Part shown: in pieces, positions 1-9,669 of the stretch
Numbering within the stretch: position 1 is the first letter of the stretch
Layout of the letters: each line of letters opens with the position of its first letter
Assembly: GCF_036669915.1 (NCBI RefSeq)
Contig: NC_089325.1
Span: 20,760,831-20,824,830, forward strand
DNA from: Pocillopora verrucosa
Lineage: Eukaryota > Cnidaria > Anthozoa > Scleractinia > Pocilloporidae
Direction: 5' to 3'
Length of the DNA: 64,000 nt
Program-made: the position numbers and the translations under genes
The notes under the pieces: model-generated
The model's input: only the letters and a program-made list of their open reading frames with translations
Database searches by the model: none
What the model was told of the DNA's origin: nothing

Positions 1-2040
1 ACCCAAAATTCTGTATTTGTCCGATGAAATAAAACTGCAAAGCTGGTGATTTTTTTCAGTCATCGACTGCACATTTCTAATTTCATGAGGTGATATGAAA
101 ATTTAATTCAGTGAAACTTGAACAGTTGAGAACTAATTGCATCTACTTTTTGATTGCTGCTTTAGTTATAGTCTTGTTTTGGTTTTGATTTTTCCCATGG
201 CAGCCCTGTTCCGACACAACTCAAAATCTATCGTATAATTCTATAAAACTTATTGAATGAAACAAGTAAAAGAGAGCAATAGTTTAGCTCGTTTTAAAGT
301 AACACTGATAGTTTTATTATGAATATTAAATCCAATAAAAGGCCTATAAAAAACAGGACATAAATTGCCAGAGTTAGGGAAATTCTTCTTTAGACTTAAA
401 AAAAGAGAACCTTTGCCAGGTTGTTTCATTTAAATTTGCTTTCTTGGTATTTGTTCCTGGCAGTAAGCAGTCGGAATCAACCGATCAATTAAACATAAAT
501 TATGTCTGTTGCAAATTTTGGTTTATTTGAGCTAAAAATAGCAAAAGTTAACAGAAAAGAAAAGGAAAAGGGTTATCTTTAATATTCTTGGAAGATGTCT
601 TAAACTGTTTTGCAACAGGAAAAATGCAGGGTTTAGAATTGTGATAAAAATCGTTTTAAATTAGAATTGATGTACGGGTTGGTATCCTATCGATTTAGGA
701 GATTCGTTCGAATAAATCTTCCTTAATTCTCGTTAAATTTTGAAGGGGAATTGTGTTTATCAAAGAGATTTATAAAGCGTGGGTTGAAGGAAATCATAAT
801 TGCAATTTCTTCTTATTAAATGAGACAATTTCGTGTTGTATAGTAAAAATTGCTATATCAATTTGAAAGCAACGATAAAAAACCCATTTATTTCATACCC
901 GCCAAAGTCGCCAGTAATGGGTCTCTTGATTTCGAAATTAAGGAATATGACATTTTAGTAAAAATTTGCCAAAGTGAGGGAAAAAAATTTGACAGAATAG
1001 CAAAATATTGGAAATAATCAAATTTTGATACCTAAAATCATGTAGAGAAAGACTCCTTTTCTTTGCCAACGGAGAGACTTAAAAAATATATTTTAAGTAA
1101 CTTTTGGAGAGAAAAATGGAAATCAAACAGCTGGAGATCAAAGTGACATCGGCTTGTATTTATTCATATGCAATCCAGTGAAGAATAACACTATTAGTGA
1201 AAGATGGCTTTGGTTTTCGGGGCGAAAGGTGCATGATTCCAGCTCTTTCATGAAAAATAACTTGCCGGCCTCGAAACTGGAAACAGCGACTGGAACAAGG
1301 TGAAATTCTAAGAAAGATCAAGAACTCGATGAAATTCACCAAACAAGCAAACTACTTTTCAAGCGAGCGTAATCAGTAAACTTAATCTCAAAGTATCACG
1401 CGAAAAGCCGTCCACTCTCGATGACAAATGAACATCTCTTCTCGAACGCCACAAGATTTTGCTCAGTTTTTTCCTCTAATTATAGATTTCTATGTCAAAC
1501 AGGAGAGATTTTTCTTCTCATATAGTTACTACAAGGGAATTTACCAGAACACCCCGAACTCGTCAGCACTACACCTAACACACACTTCTCCTGTCTCACT
1601 TCCAAACGGCTATTACGTATACGAAAGGATGAAAACTACCATAAGTAATATCAAAGCCTTTGATACCTCTAAAATGTATATCAATACTTTACTTTTCTCT
1701 GGTGGATTATACGCTGATCCGTATATATGCAGATTAAATAAAATCAGTCAGAATAACTGGGAATAATCCTACTTATATTGGAATAACAACAACTGCTGAA
1801 GTCGACGGCAAACTTGATTGTTCTCGTCGATAGAATGGAAAGTTACTCTGTGTCCTCTAAAGCAACAAAAGAAGTCACATAGCTTTGTTTGTATCAATTT
1901 AAGTACTGCATGTCATTACTCGTGGAATAAGGTGTCCCTTAACTGGGTGAAATTATTTGATAAAACACATAAATTTCCACGCTCTGGTGATCAACCTGAT
2001 ATATAAATGGAATTTCAGTTAGTGTCATCAACCGAGGTGA
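1..2040. other. Left flank, no gene recognised
   Basis: AT-rich sequence with several short open frames (the longest is 112 codons, 1428-1766 plus). None shows a known domain, a plausible splice partner or coding-like composition. I see no gene or clear repeat here. Confidence 0.5.
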
Positions 2041-2194
2041 TAACGTAATGTGGCCTCTAAAAAAAAAAAACCAAAGCCGACGTTCAAACGTTAGCCTTTA
2101 GTTCGAAGGAAACGTCAGCCTCAGAATCTCTAAACGGTGGCCAACCACGTCATCAATTCTTGTAATATTTTCCATCGAGGTAGTACTACAGTCA

Positions 2195-2460
2195 CAGTAC
2201 TTCGTGTCGTCCAATTCTGGATGTAATCATACGTGTATGATTACAGACAGAATTGGACTCCCTCGGCCTTATTGCCATTAGTAATCAAAACTATAACAAA
2301 ATTCTTGAACGCGATTGGCCATCACCAACACGATTTGAGCGCTAATAGGAGAGTGTATGCGTCATGCTTGTAATTGGACAGTGTATTAGGACAGTTGAAA
2401 GGATATTTACACGTCATGCCTATGTAAGTGGACAGAACGCGTCATGCGCGCGCGCTGTTG
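2195..2460 (+). repeat. Dispersed repeat with 46-bp palindrome
   Basis: Positions 2211-2256 form a near-perfect palindrome: CCAATTCTG at the left, CAGAATTGG at the right, and TGTAATCATA/TATGATTACA inside. The sequence that follows (AACTATAACAAAATTCTTGA, then GCGATTGG) recurs on the minus strand at about 41960-42200. A third partial copy lies at 3760-3915. This looks like a small non-autonomous element family. I could not fix its ends. Confidence 0.6.
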
Positions 2461-2559
2461 TCTTGCATTTTGCCGAATTAACGGATTTTTTTTAATGAAA
2501 ACATGTAACCGATGTTTAGCTTCTTTCTCAAGTTTTGATTAATTTGATTTTGTCAATGA

Positions 2560-2678
2560 ATAAAGGGGGTAAATTTCTAAAGAAACTGTCGTGCTGCGTC
2601 GGTGAGAGAGTATAGCAGGTAATTTAGTGCTAACAAATGAGTTGAAAACGTAACTTGGCCACCGTTAAGGGTGAAAAG

Positions 2679-2710
<32 letters not shown>

Positions 2711-2730
2711 GCATTTGGAGGAATTGTGGG
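2560..2730 (+). repeat. PLE-associated repeat segment
   Basis: Starts near TGAATAAAGGGGGTAAATTT and is matched in the same orientation at 16545-16745 (GTGAATAAAAGGGTAAGTTT). Both copies continue into a GTGCTG(C/T)GTC block and then a segment rich in GTTAGC/CGTCAG. The minus strand at 2703-2709 reads CTGACGA and is followed by a 4-bp hairpin, so it resembles the ribozyme-like tail of PLEs. The expected GAAA is changed to AAAA. Confidence 0.5.
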
Positions 2731-2875
2731 TTGTGTGTAGGTTTATATGCAGAAAATAGAGCTTCGCTATTGGTGGGAATATGGTGACGAGAAAACAAGA
2801 ATAAATTAAAATATATTAAAGTTCACACGGCAACCAGGTGGACAATCAGACATAGTTTGAAGCTACACTGGTTTG

Positions 2876-3490
2876 CAGATTTAATGAATGTAACCGAAGA
2901 AGTTACAATTCATAGACCCAACGTTTCGACACTCCTGTCTAGTGCCTTCATCAGGGGTGATCTAAACGCTGCAACAAGAGGTCCTTTTATATGATCACTA
3001 ATTGGCGGCCTTTTTTCTGACGAGGTGTAAATAGGCGTCAGGAAGCAGACCGCCATCGTCACGATTTAAAGGAGCGTGGGCGGAGTTAATGTGCCAAGCC
3101 TCCAAACAAAGGCGCTGGTGGTAACGCCGATTAGTAGTGATAATTTTAGAATTATCCCACCCAATTGTATGGTTGGTTAGGCAAGTATGCTCCGATAAAG
3201 CTGAATTTTCCTTTTTGCAAAGAAAAACCGCATTTTGGTGCTCTTTTAACCGTGTACCAAACTGGCGTTTGGTCTGTCCGATGTATTCGTTATCACAGTC
3301 ATTGCAAGGAATAGAATAAATGGCGTCGGTTCGTTGTTCTTTCGTGACAGGATCCTTAGGTTTGGCGAAAATATGCCCCAAAGTCTGAAAAGGTTTTTGA
3401 GCAACTTTAACGTTGTGGCTATTCAAAATTCTCTTGATGGGTTCAGTAACACCCTGTATGTAAGGAATAACAGCAAAACCAGTCGCTGGT
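2876..3490 (-). mobile_element. Penelope-like element fragment, GIY-YIG endonuclease
   Basis: The minus-strand frame 3426-2998 encodes a GIY-YIG-type nuclease domain. It has Y-S-I-P-C-x-x-C then E-Y-I-G-Q-T-K-R-Q-F-G-T-R-L-K-E-H, the core GIY-YIG signature with its catalytic Arg-containing helix, followed by SALSEHxxxxNH. In-frame sequence extends upstream to about 3480 without a stop (IPYIQGVTEPIKRIL). The reverse transcriptase is missing, so this is a 3'-end fragment. PLEs encode a reverse transcriptase fused to this nuclease and insert by target-primed reverse transcription. The downstream tail (2998-2876) is shared with the plus-strand copy at 18536-18650. Confidence 0.85.
2915..2954 (-). 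ncRNA. Hammerhead-ribozyme-like core in PLE tail
   Basis: On the minus strand the order is CTGATGA (2954-2948), a hairpin GGCACT-AGACAGG-AGTGTC (6 bp with one G.T pair), GAAAC, a five-base loop and GTC. This is the conserved order of a minimal type I hammerhead: core box, stem II, GAAA, very short stem III, then the UH cleavage site. PLEs are known to carry such ribozymes. Bases next to CTGATGA and after GTC are not complementary, so stem I is not evident and activity is doubtful for this copy. Confidence 0.55.
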
Positions 3491-3539
3491 TCCCTTTCAT
3501 CAAGAGCGTTACTATTTGTAACTGGTTTTTTGGCAGTTA

Positions 3540-3725
3540 CGGAGAAAAGTTTTTAAAAGGCAAATGGCTTGTTCTAGTGTTTTGCGGCTTTCCGAACTGC
3601 CCAGATGAGAGAAAAGACCGCAAACTGCCATATGTTGTTTAGAATGATTAGGGAGGTTTAAGTGTATAGCGACTGGTTTGGATGCGTCCTTGCCATTTCT
3701 TTCTACGTCGCGAACGTTTTCTCGG
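3540..3725 (-). mobile_element. Second PLE endonuclease C-terminal fragment
   Basis: The minus strand from about 3725 down reads ENVRDVERNGKDASKPVA, then IHLNLPNHSKQHMAVCGL, then SSESRKTLEQ. This resembles the region after the GIY-YIG core in another PLE/GIY-YIG family (the KPVAxHFNxxNHS block and the ESRKxLEQ block). It abuts the first fragment in the same orientation but is not a continuation of it, so two elements appear joined here. Confidence 0.5.
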
Positions 3726-3759
3726 AATCGGTCACTTAGTCGATTTTGTTAATCACGAA

Positions 3760-3915
3760 TATGACTTCAGACAGAATTGGACGACACGAAGTCCTATTAC
3801 CATTATTAACTCGGGCTGGTGATAACCAATAACTTACGAGACTAACTGTTACAGTTTTGATTATTAATGATTACCTAACTGTCAATTTTCTGTACGTTTG
3901 ACTCAAATTGTGATT
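3760..3915. repeat. Partial copy of the dispersed repeat, inverted end
   Basis: CAGAATTGGACGACACGAAG at 3771 is the reverse complement of the block ending at 2219. The stretch 2.2-3.8 kb is therefore flanked by inverted ends of one repeat family. The following text (TATTACCATTATTAAC, GGTGATAACCAAT) matches the other family copies loosely. Confidence 0.5.
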
Positions 3916-4395
3916 ATACTCTTATACACTCTCCTCAACAATAGGAACCTACCAAAAGCTAGCCTTTTCCAGTTTCATTTTAGTTAGACATAGACCAAAG
4001 GTCAGTTACGTAATAGCTCTGAGTTTCATGCGTGATTAGGCACGTGATTAGATCTAACTTGTCTCACTTCCATTTCTAACGATAGCAGCGCACGCGAGAC
4101 TGACGTAGCTGAAAACGACGCTATTATGTAATCATAATTCTCCGCCTTTGGGTATCAATGACGTGAGATATTTCATGTGATTCTCAGAGTATATTTAACA
4201 CACTTAAGCAATAAGCTACTGATTTTGTTTTCAGATCAGAGTCAAAATTTACAAAACAGTTGCGAACTTAAAAAAAAATATTCCCAACACCAGGTCTCGT
4301 GGCACGTGACACGAGACATGCTCGGCCTGTGGGACAACTCTATTACATAATTACAATTTTCTGCTTTCTTTAACGAGGTTACATGTAGTAAGGAC

Positions 4396-5349
4396 TTAGT
4401 AAGCCAAAAAATCGTCAGTATGTAAATCAAAGGATACAGCCTTACAATCCTGAACTAAAGGTTTAAGTTCAGAAACCTTTGTTGCAAAAACAGAAAAAAG
4501 TTTGGAGTTTTTCTTATAAGCCCCGGGGGACGGCCTTTCCAGGAACCAAACATGCACTGCTACCATGTCTTCGCTTTCTGCTGTAAACTTCAGCGTCGTA
4601 TGTAGGTCTTCGCGAGTGTCGTGACACATTAACCGACGAGTTAGCCTGTAAGGCAAGGCTATAAATAGAGAAAACGGAAACAAAACCACCCAGAAAAGAA
4701 AGCCATTCACATACGTTAGAGAATGAAACGGCTTGCTATGATTTGTCAGCCAAAATGCCGTGTTATGCCAAGAAACATACTCCAGAGAATCCTTGTCTTG
4801 TAGGTTCGTGGGAGTTAACTCCTGTAAAATTCGCTTAATGTCAATCATGATGCAAAACTTTTTCCCTTTAAGAACTTTTCTCTTCATCGTTTTCAAGCTT
4901 TCATTGATTTTATCTCTTAGCACTTCCGGAGGAAAGATTACTGCGAAGTCGATGTCGAACCCATTTATGGAAGTTAGTTCTTTTTGTAGAAAGTTTTCCA
5001 CAGAATCTGAGCTAGCCGTCTTCGTGGTACTCCCAAATTGGTGTCTTCTAGTGACGCACATCAATATTGGCTTCTCTAAAATGTTGCTTAAATCCTTCAT
5101 GTTGGCCTCATTCTTTACAGAGATCATTTGCTTGTGCACGTTCACGATTTCGCTCACCTCACCCAATGGGCTAAAACTGTCGTTGCAAGACAAAACGGTG
5201 ATTTTTTTAGGGTCGTACTGGATCCAACCCGGTTTCACTTCGTCGTCAAAACAAAAGCAATCTTTTAGTTTTTGACTATCATCACCGCTCTTCTTAATCA
5301 CGAGACTAGGCAAACAGGTAACAGGACAAAAGCTGACGGCCTTAAGCAT
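4396..5349 (-). CDS. Uncharacterised intronless 317-residue protein
   Basis: One uninterrupted frame from ATG at 5349 to a stop at 4396. I do not recognise the family. There are no zinc-finger, kinase, reverse transcriptase or transposase motifs. One clear hydrophobic stretch lies near residues 215-240 (VNGFLFWVVLFPFSLFIALP), flanked on its C side by basic residues (YRLTRRL), so a single membrane segment or hairpin is likely. The N-terminal part is soluble and rich in K, D, E and S. The C-terminal part holds HVWFLERPSPGAYKK. Cys-rich patches occur near the N-terminus. The composition looks coding and the frame is long for AT-rich DNA, but lack of introns and the surrounding mobile DNA leave open a retrogene or element-encoded origin. 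Confidence 0.45.
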   Translation of the reverse strand: MLKAVSFCPVTCLPSLVIKKSGDDSQKLKDCFCFDDEVKPGWIQYDPKKITVLSCNDSFSPLGEVSEIVNVHKQMISVKNEANMKDLSNILEKPILMCVTRRHQFGSTTKTASSDSVENFLQKELTSINGFDIDFAVIFPPEVLRDKINESLKTMKRKVLKGKKFCIMIDIKRILQELTPTNLQDKDSLEYVSWHNTAFWLTNHSKPFHSLTYVNGFLFWVVLFPFSLFIALPYRLTRRLMCHDTREDLHTTLKFTAESEDMVAVHVWFLERPSPGAYKKNSKLFSVFATKVSELKPLVQDCKAVSFDLHTDDFLAY

Positions 5350-6811
5350 TGCTGACCCTTTGCAAAATCACCCGTAGAGTATCGCTATGGTGTAGTTTGT
5401 CAGGTCGTGTTCACAGCCACGGGAGAAATAACTTTTAGCGTCTACAACAATGCTCTTAAAGATGATTAGGTATTAACACGTTAAATTATTTCTTTTTGTA
5501 CATTCCGCTTTCCTGAGGGGACACCAGTCAAGCATGTAATTGATTATGTAACACTTAAGTGCCTATGGCCCCCACCATTTTTTTTTTTTGTGTGCATTTT
5601 CTGGACAATAGCTGTATTTCAAATCAGAAATAATCGACCTTAGCGCCTCGCGAGTTCTCCTTGACCATTTTTTGGTGCATTGAAAGTACGATTTGGCGGC
5701 CAAAAAGTGTCTCCATCAAGCGCGCGGCCAAAACGATCATGTTACATAGCTGTGACATGTGGAACCGGTCAGTGTAAAACGCAGACTGCAGACTGTAGAC
5801 CGAAGGTAAATTGCAGACTGAGGGTAAAATAACTTCAAGGGAAGTAATGTGTGTGAGAGAGGCCAATGATCTGCGGATAGCAAGTTTTCCTGAAATCAGC
5901 AGCAGGTTGTTCATCCGTTGTTAACGGAAAATACTGGTCAGATTTTCCACTTATCCCGACTCCCCTTGAATGAGTACTTTTGCTTGAAGAGAGAACTACA
6001 ACGAGGGTCTGGATGGGGGGGGAGGGGGTACAAATGTCAGTTGTCACTTAAAATTTCGGCTATTTATCAGTTCTCAGTAAGATTTTAGGCCAGTTGTCAG
6101 TTAAATGACTGTTAATAATTAACTTGGCGAGTTAATTTTTACTTTTCGACCCTAATTTTTGGCTAAAAAGGCACATACAGCTAAAACTCGAAAATTAAGT
6201 CGAAAATTGATACAACAGGAACTGCTTTTTATCAATTATGGAATGAAATAATTCCAAGATCTTCCAAGTGACTTTCAGTCTTTGTTGGAAGGGTGTTACA
6301 ACTCTTCTGCACGCAAACTTCTATTTGCCCGTGTGCAACATTAAAACATTCCTTTTCAACCCATTAGCCGGTCAAAATGTTGAAAAGAAGATCGTCAGAA
6401 AGACAGCAAACTTGTGAAGAGTTCTCTAGCACAATATATTTGTTTATGTTTTGTTTTACAATGCGTCGATTGCGATTGGCTCCGATGAAATGATCGGAAA
6501 GGAATGTTCTTTTGTCTACTTTTCAATTAGGTTATTAGAGAGATCTACTGTAAGCGTACCTTAGAAATCCAAGCGAAAATGGGCGCGAATTGGCCGCCCG
6601 GATCAAGAAACCGTAATTGGGGTAATATCTTAATCCTCTCGGTGAGGAAAGTCGTTTTCTGAGTCCGTGGCATATTCGTCTTCATATTTCCGCAACTGCT
6701 ACTTCAACGATACAGTCGTCAACAAATGTGACATCTGTCACATTCCCGCCTTCCGAAGTAGTTTGAACAGCTCCTTTGTCGCTGCTGAGCCCTACTGGCT
6801 GATCTCCAAAG

Positions 6812-7468
6812 TTATAATCGTTCCCTAGTCCCGCCAACAAGTCTACTTTGGTGGAATCTTGTTGCTTCGTGAGCTGAGAAGGCCGGTGGTAAAGCCCCTG
6901 TCTTGCCCTTGGTAGTTTCCTCCCGAACTGTCCTTTGCCTCAACGGACGATACTTCCCTACGGATTCTTTCATAGCACTTTCAGTCTCGGGGTTGATCTC
7001 CTCTGAAGGTAGCGGTCGCATTAAGTTGACATCTGCAAACTCCGTGCTGGTGTGGGGGACACGATAGTAGGATTTTTCATAAGTAAAATACTTGGTTGCC
7101 TATTTTGTTACTCTCTTCAACGACTCCTTGGTAATTATTCCAAAGTCTTGGGAATACGGCGATGCGGTGAGGGTCTCATGCTTAAAGTGGGAAACTGCGT
7201 GTAGATTGTCCACAACTGTCAGTTTGAGTAATGGGCACAATTCAATGTCTTCGAGATAATTTTTGTTAATTGAGGCTATGCTGTTGGGCAGGTGGTGCAT
7301 TCCTTCTTTGAGAAGTTTAAGTGAGACTTGAGTTTTATTAGACACAGTTCCTTCAGGGCCGTTGATTGCTGTGGTTTCCTTTATACTGTGCCGTTGTTTC
7401 ACCTCAGAAACGGTCTTTGTGATGTTGTCATTTACATACGATTTACATACTGCATCTTGAAGAGACAT
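6812..7468 (-). pseudogene. Decayed ORF of unknown family inside the TIR element
   Basis: Two open stretches, 7468-7100 and 7021-6812, lie in the same frame and are separated by a TAG at the end of SLKRVTK plus about 26 in-frame codons (ATKYFTYEKSYYRVPHTS). Read through, they give about 218 residues. Recognisable blocks are LCPLLKLTVVDNLHAVSHFK, then HETLTASPYSQDFGIITKES, then KYRPLRQRTVREETTKGKTG. I have a faint impression that such blocks recur in cnidarian predicted proteins, but I know no function. The TAG could derive from TGG (Trp) by one base change. No DDE triad or zinc finger can be named with confidence. The position inside an inverted-repeat element suggests a transposase or passenger gene. 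Confidence 0.5.
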
Positions 7469-7593
7469 GTGTGCTTTCTCTATGCTTTAATGCTTTTAAA
7501 TCGGTATCTACAGGCGTTCCATACTACCAAGTAGGCTTTCAACTGATAAATTTATATCAATACCAAATATCAAACCATTCCAATAAATACTGT

Positions 7594-7836
7594 TTAATTC
7601 GTTTCCACTTCCAGCCAGTAAGGTCGGAAGCTCCAGATTCCATTGCTCGTCCGCAAAATAGTCACTCTTCCCTCTGATTTCGGAGCCATGTGATAAAGTT
7701 TCACATCAAAATCTCCTAGGCCATATTTACTGGACAACTCCTTTAGGCCAAGGAACGAAATAAGGTGCTTTTTCAGTGCCAGTATGGTGTTTACATTATT
7801 AATAGGAATGCAGCTTCTGTGACGCTCAAATGTCGT
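7594..7836 (-). pseudogene. Upstream ORF fragment inside the TIR element
   Basis: Open minus-strand frame bounded by TGA at 7839-7837 and TAA at 7596-7594. It begins near FERHRSCIPINNVNTILALK and continues KKHLISFLGLKELSSKYGLG, DFDVKLYHMAPKSEGR. It has no ATG near its start. It lies upstream of, and on the same strand as, the 7468-6812 frame, so both may be parts of one spliced or decayed gene. Composition is protein-like (alternating hydrophobic and charged blocks). I do not recognise the family. Confidence 0.35.
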
Positions 7837-8120
7837 TCACGAGTCAATTCGATAAAAGTTTACAACAGCTTTAAAAATACCAGCATTGATGGCTATCGCG
7901 TAATTTGATCGAGTTGGGTATCAAAGACCATATAACCGATGTGTGACATATGACCTTGATGTGGATGGTCCATGCAGTAATTATTGACGAAATATGGCAC
8001 TCTGGCGTACTCTTACTGATATGTAATAAAAAAACGTACTTTAATTAGACAAAATAAATCAACTGCGACAAATGCGACCACATCGGTCGCAATGGCGAGC
8101 CCTGATTAACTATAAATCTC

Positions 8121-8150
8121 ATGTGACCCCACGTGACCTCACGTGACCCC
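8121..8150 (+). repeat. Three tandem 10-mers with CACGTGAC cores
   Basis: ATGTGACCCC, ACGTGACCTC and ACGTGACCCC follow each other without gaps inside the right part of the TIR element. Two junctions create CACGTGAC, an E-box-like (bHLH-zip) core. Regulatory meaning is speculative. Confidence 0.5.
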
Positions 8151-8239
8151 AAAGTCGAGTCTGCATTTTACCCCTAGTCTGTTTCAGTCTGCATTTTCAC
8201 CCCGGTCTACAGTCTGCAGTCTGCGTTTTACACTGACCG

Positions 8240-8729
8240 ATTGAGAAACAGTTTTTTATTCTTTTCGCTAAAAGCTACAATTATAACAACCTTTTGTTCA
8301 GCAGAAGGTTATTTTGGAAATGTGCTTCAATGAAACTATACAATTTATGTTCGCGGGCATAGTTGGGCCTCATTTAGGGTCGTTTTAGACCGAGCTGCAA
8401 GGTGAGGGTTAAAATGATCCTGAGAAGGGTCCAAACATATTAATGATCGAAAACCATGATAATCTCCATTTCCATTATTATAACTTTGCAAGGTACTGAG
8501 AAAATTGAAACAAAAAAAATGACAGCTAAACAGTGCGAACAATCAAGAAGGCTATTCTCGTTATGATAGGTTCGTTTCTCGTTATAATTAAAAGGAACAA
8601 CACGTTTGTACAGCGCCGATTGTTTCTTCCTTCTGTTGAGAAGAGTCTGTTCTCAATTAGGAATTATGTTTGCTCGGGTTGTCGAACTTTGAGTAGAATT
8701 CCATTCAACCAGGGGGGCATTGGGGTCTA
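8240..8729. other. No gene seen
   Basis: AT-rich spacer between the inverted-repeat element and the AAACCG repeat. I see no coding signature or clear repeat. Confidence 0.4.
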
Positions 8730-9180
8730 TTAGAAACCGCAAACCGTCGTTAAAAAAACATCCACAACCGCGAAACCGCAAAAAAATTCAGTCAAAACCG
8801 CAAACCGCATGCAAAACCGTCAAAACCGATAAATTTTAACATCTCAGTTATCAAAAGCCTAATCGTTCCGATGCAGTGGTGACTAGTGGAGCATAGAGAG
8901 GTTTCGCGGTTATTCGAGATCAGTGGAGGCGAATAATTGCCCTCAGATCTTATTCAAACCGGAACCCAAAGAGGAAAAACCGAAAACCACATTGGATACC
9001 AAATCCGAAAACTCATTAGCATTTTTGACGAAAACCGAAAATCAAGTGCAAAATAACGGAAAATCCGCAAACCGCAATGAACAGCAAAACCGAAAAACGG
9101 AAGTTTTCGGGCAAAAAAAACCGAAAAGCGAATCTGAAAAACAGCCAAAACTACGAAGCCGAAAATCCCAATGCTCCCCC
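8730..9180 (+). repeat. AAACCG-rich degenerate repeat
   Basis: Dozens of AAACCG, AACCGCAAACCG and CCGAAAA units occur in irregular array. The plus-strand frame 8923-9222 (K/N/P/E/S-rich) is a by-product of this repetition and has no domain, so I do not call it a gene. Confidence 0.6.
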
Positions 9181-9289
9181 TCATTTAGGGATGTAATGGT
9201 TGACATCACCATTCTGTTCTGACATGTGAATGCTGTGTCCTTTTAGTTATATAATATGGGTGACTCTGAACAGGTACAAAGGTAATGCA

Positions 9290-9661
9290 TCCATGTCACT
9301 TAAATCCGCATAACTCAACTGCTTCGAAAGTATTACTGTGGACACCTGGCAGTTTCAACGCATTCTTGATCATGCTTGGTATTTGCAAGAATAGCGTCTT
9401 CTTGGTGTTTCGTTGGTGGTAAAAGTATGAATCATGTATTGGCGCGAAATGCAAGGGTGAACTAGTGCATGTTGGAAACATGACGTGGGGTAGAGTACTT
9501 TACTTTCTCTTCTTGAAATTTCTCAAAACTGAGAGGGATGTTTCTTTTTTGCCTTGTTACAAACGTGGAACACCGAACAACTTTTGTATCCCAATGAGGA
9601 ATTGCACCTTAGACCTTCAAAATACGCGCTCCGTGACTTTACCACTAAACCACAGAGATCC
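9290..9661 (-). repeat. tRNA-derived SINE
   Basis: The minus strand from 9661 reads GGATCTCTGTGGTTTAGTGG then TAAAG (pol III A-box-like), and about 45 nt later GGTCTAAGGTGCAATTCCTC (B-box-like). It continues into a non-tRNA body rich in AACAAGGCAAAAAAGAAACA. The cloverleaf does not close, so this is a SINE head and not a working tRNA. The 3' limit is approximate. Confidence 0.6.
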
Positions 9662-9669
9662 TCTGATAA

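Larger units (their letters stand above)
5766..8239 (-). mobile_element. 2.47 kb element with 37-bp terminal inverted repeats
   Basis: The left end (5766-5802) and the reverse complement of the right end (8203-8239) are identical over 37 bp, beginning CGGTCAGTGTAAAACGCAGA and continuing CTGCAGACTGTAGACCG. Inside both ends lie imperfect repeats of a GCAGACTG / GGGGTAAAAT unit, so the termini are minisatellite-like. Flanking bases (GTGGAAC at left, ATTGAGA at right) show no obvious target duplication. The interior carries minus-strand coding remnants (7836-7594 and 7468-6812). This layout fits a DNA transposon, but I cannot assign a superfamily. Confidence 0.7.

Noticed and set aside
1428..1766. 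112-codon plus-strand open frame
   Set aside because: No domain, no splice context, biased to Y/F/S as expected for chance frames in AT-rich DNA.
2703..2709. Third hammerhead-like site (CTGACGA) on the minus strand
   Set aside because: A hairpin follows, but the required GAAA is AAAA and there is no room for stem III before GTC, so the core rule fails here.
4760..5275. 171-codon plus-strand frame
   Set aside because: It lies opposite the 317-residue minus-strand frame. The minus frame is longer and complete; only one is likely real.
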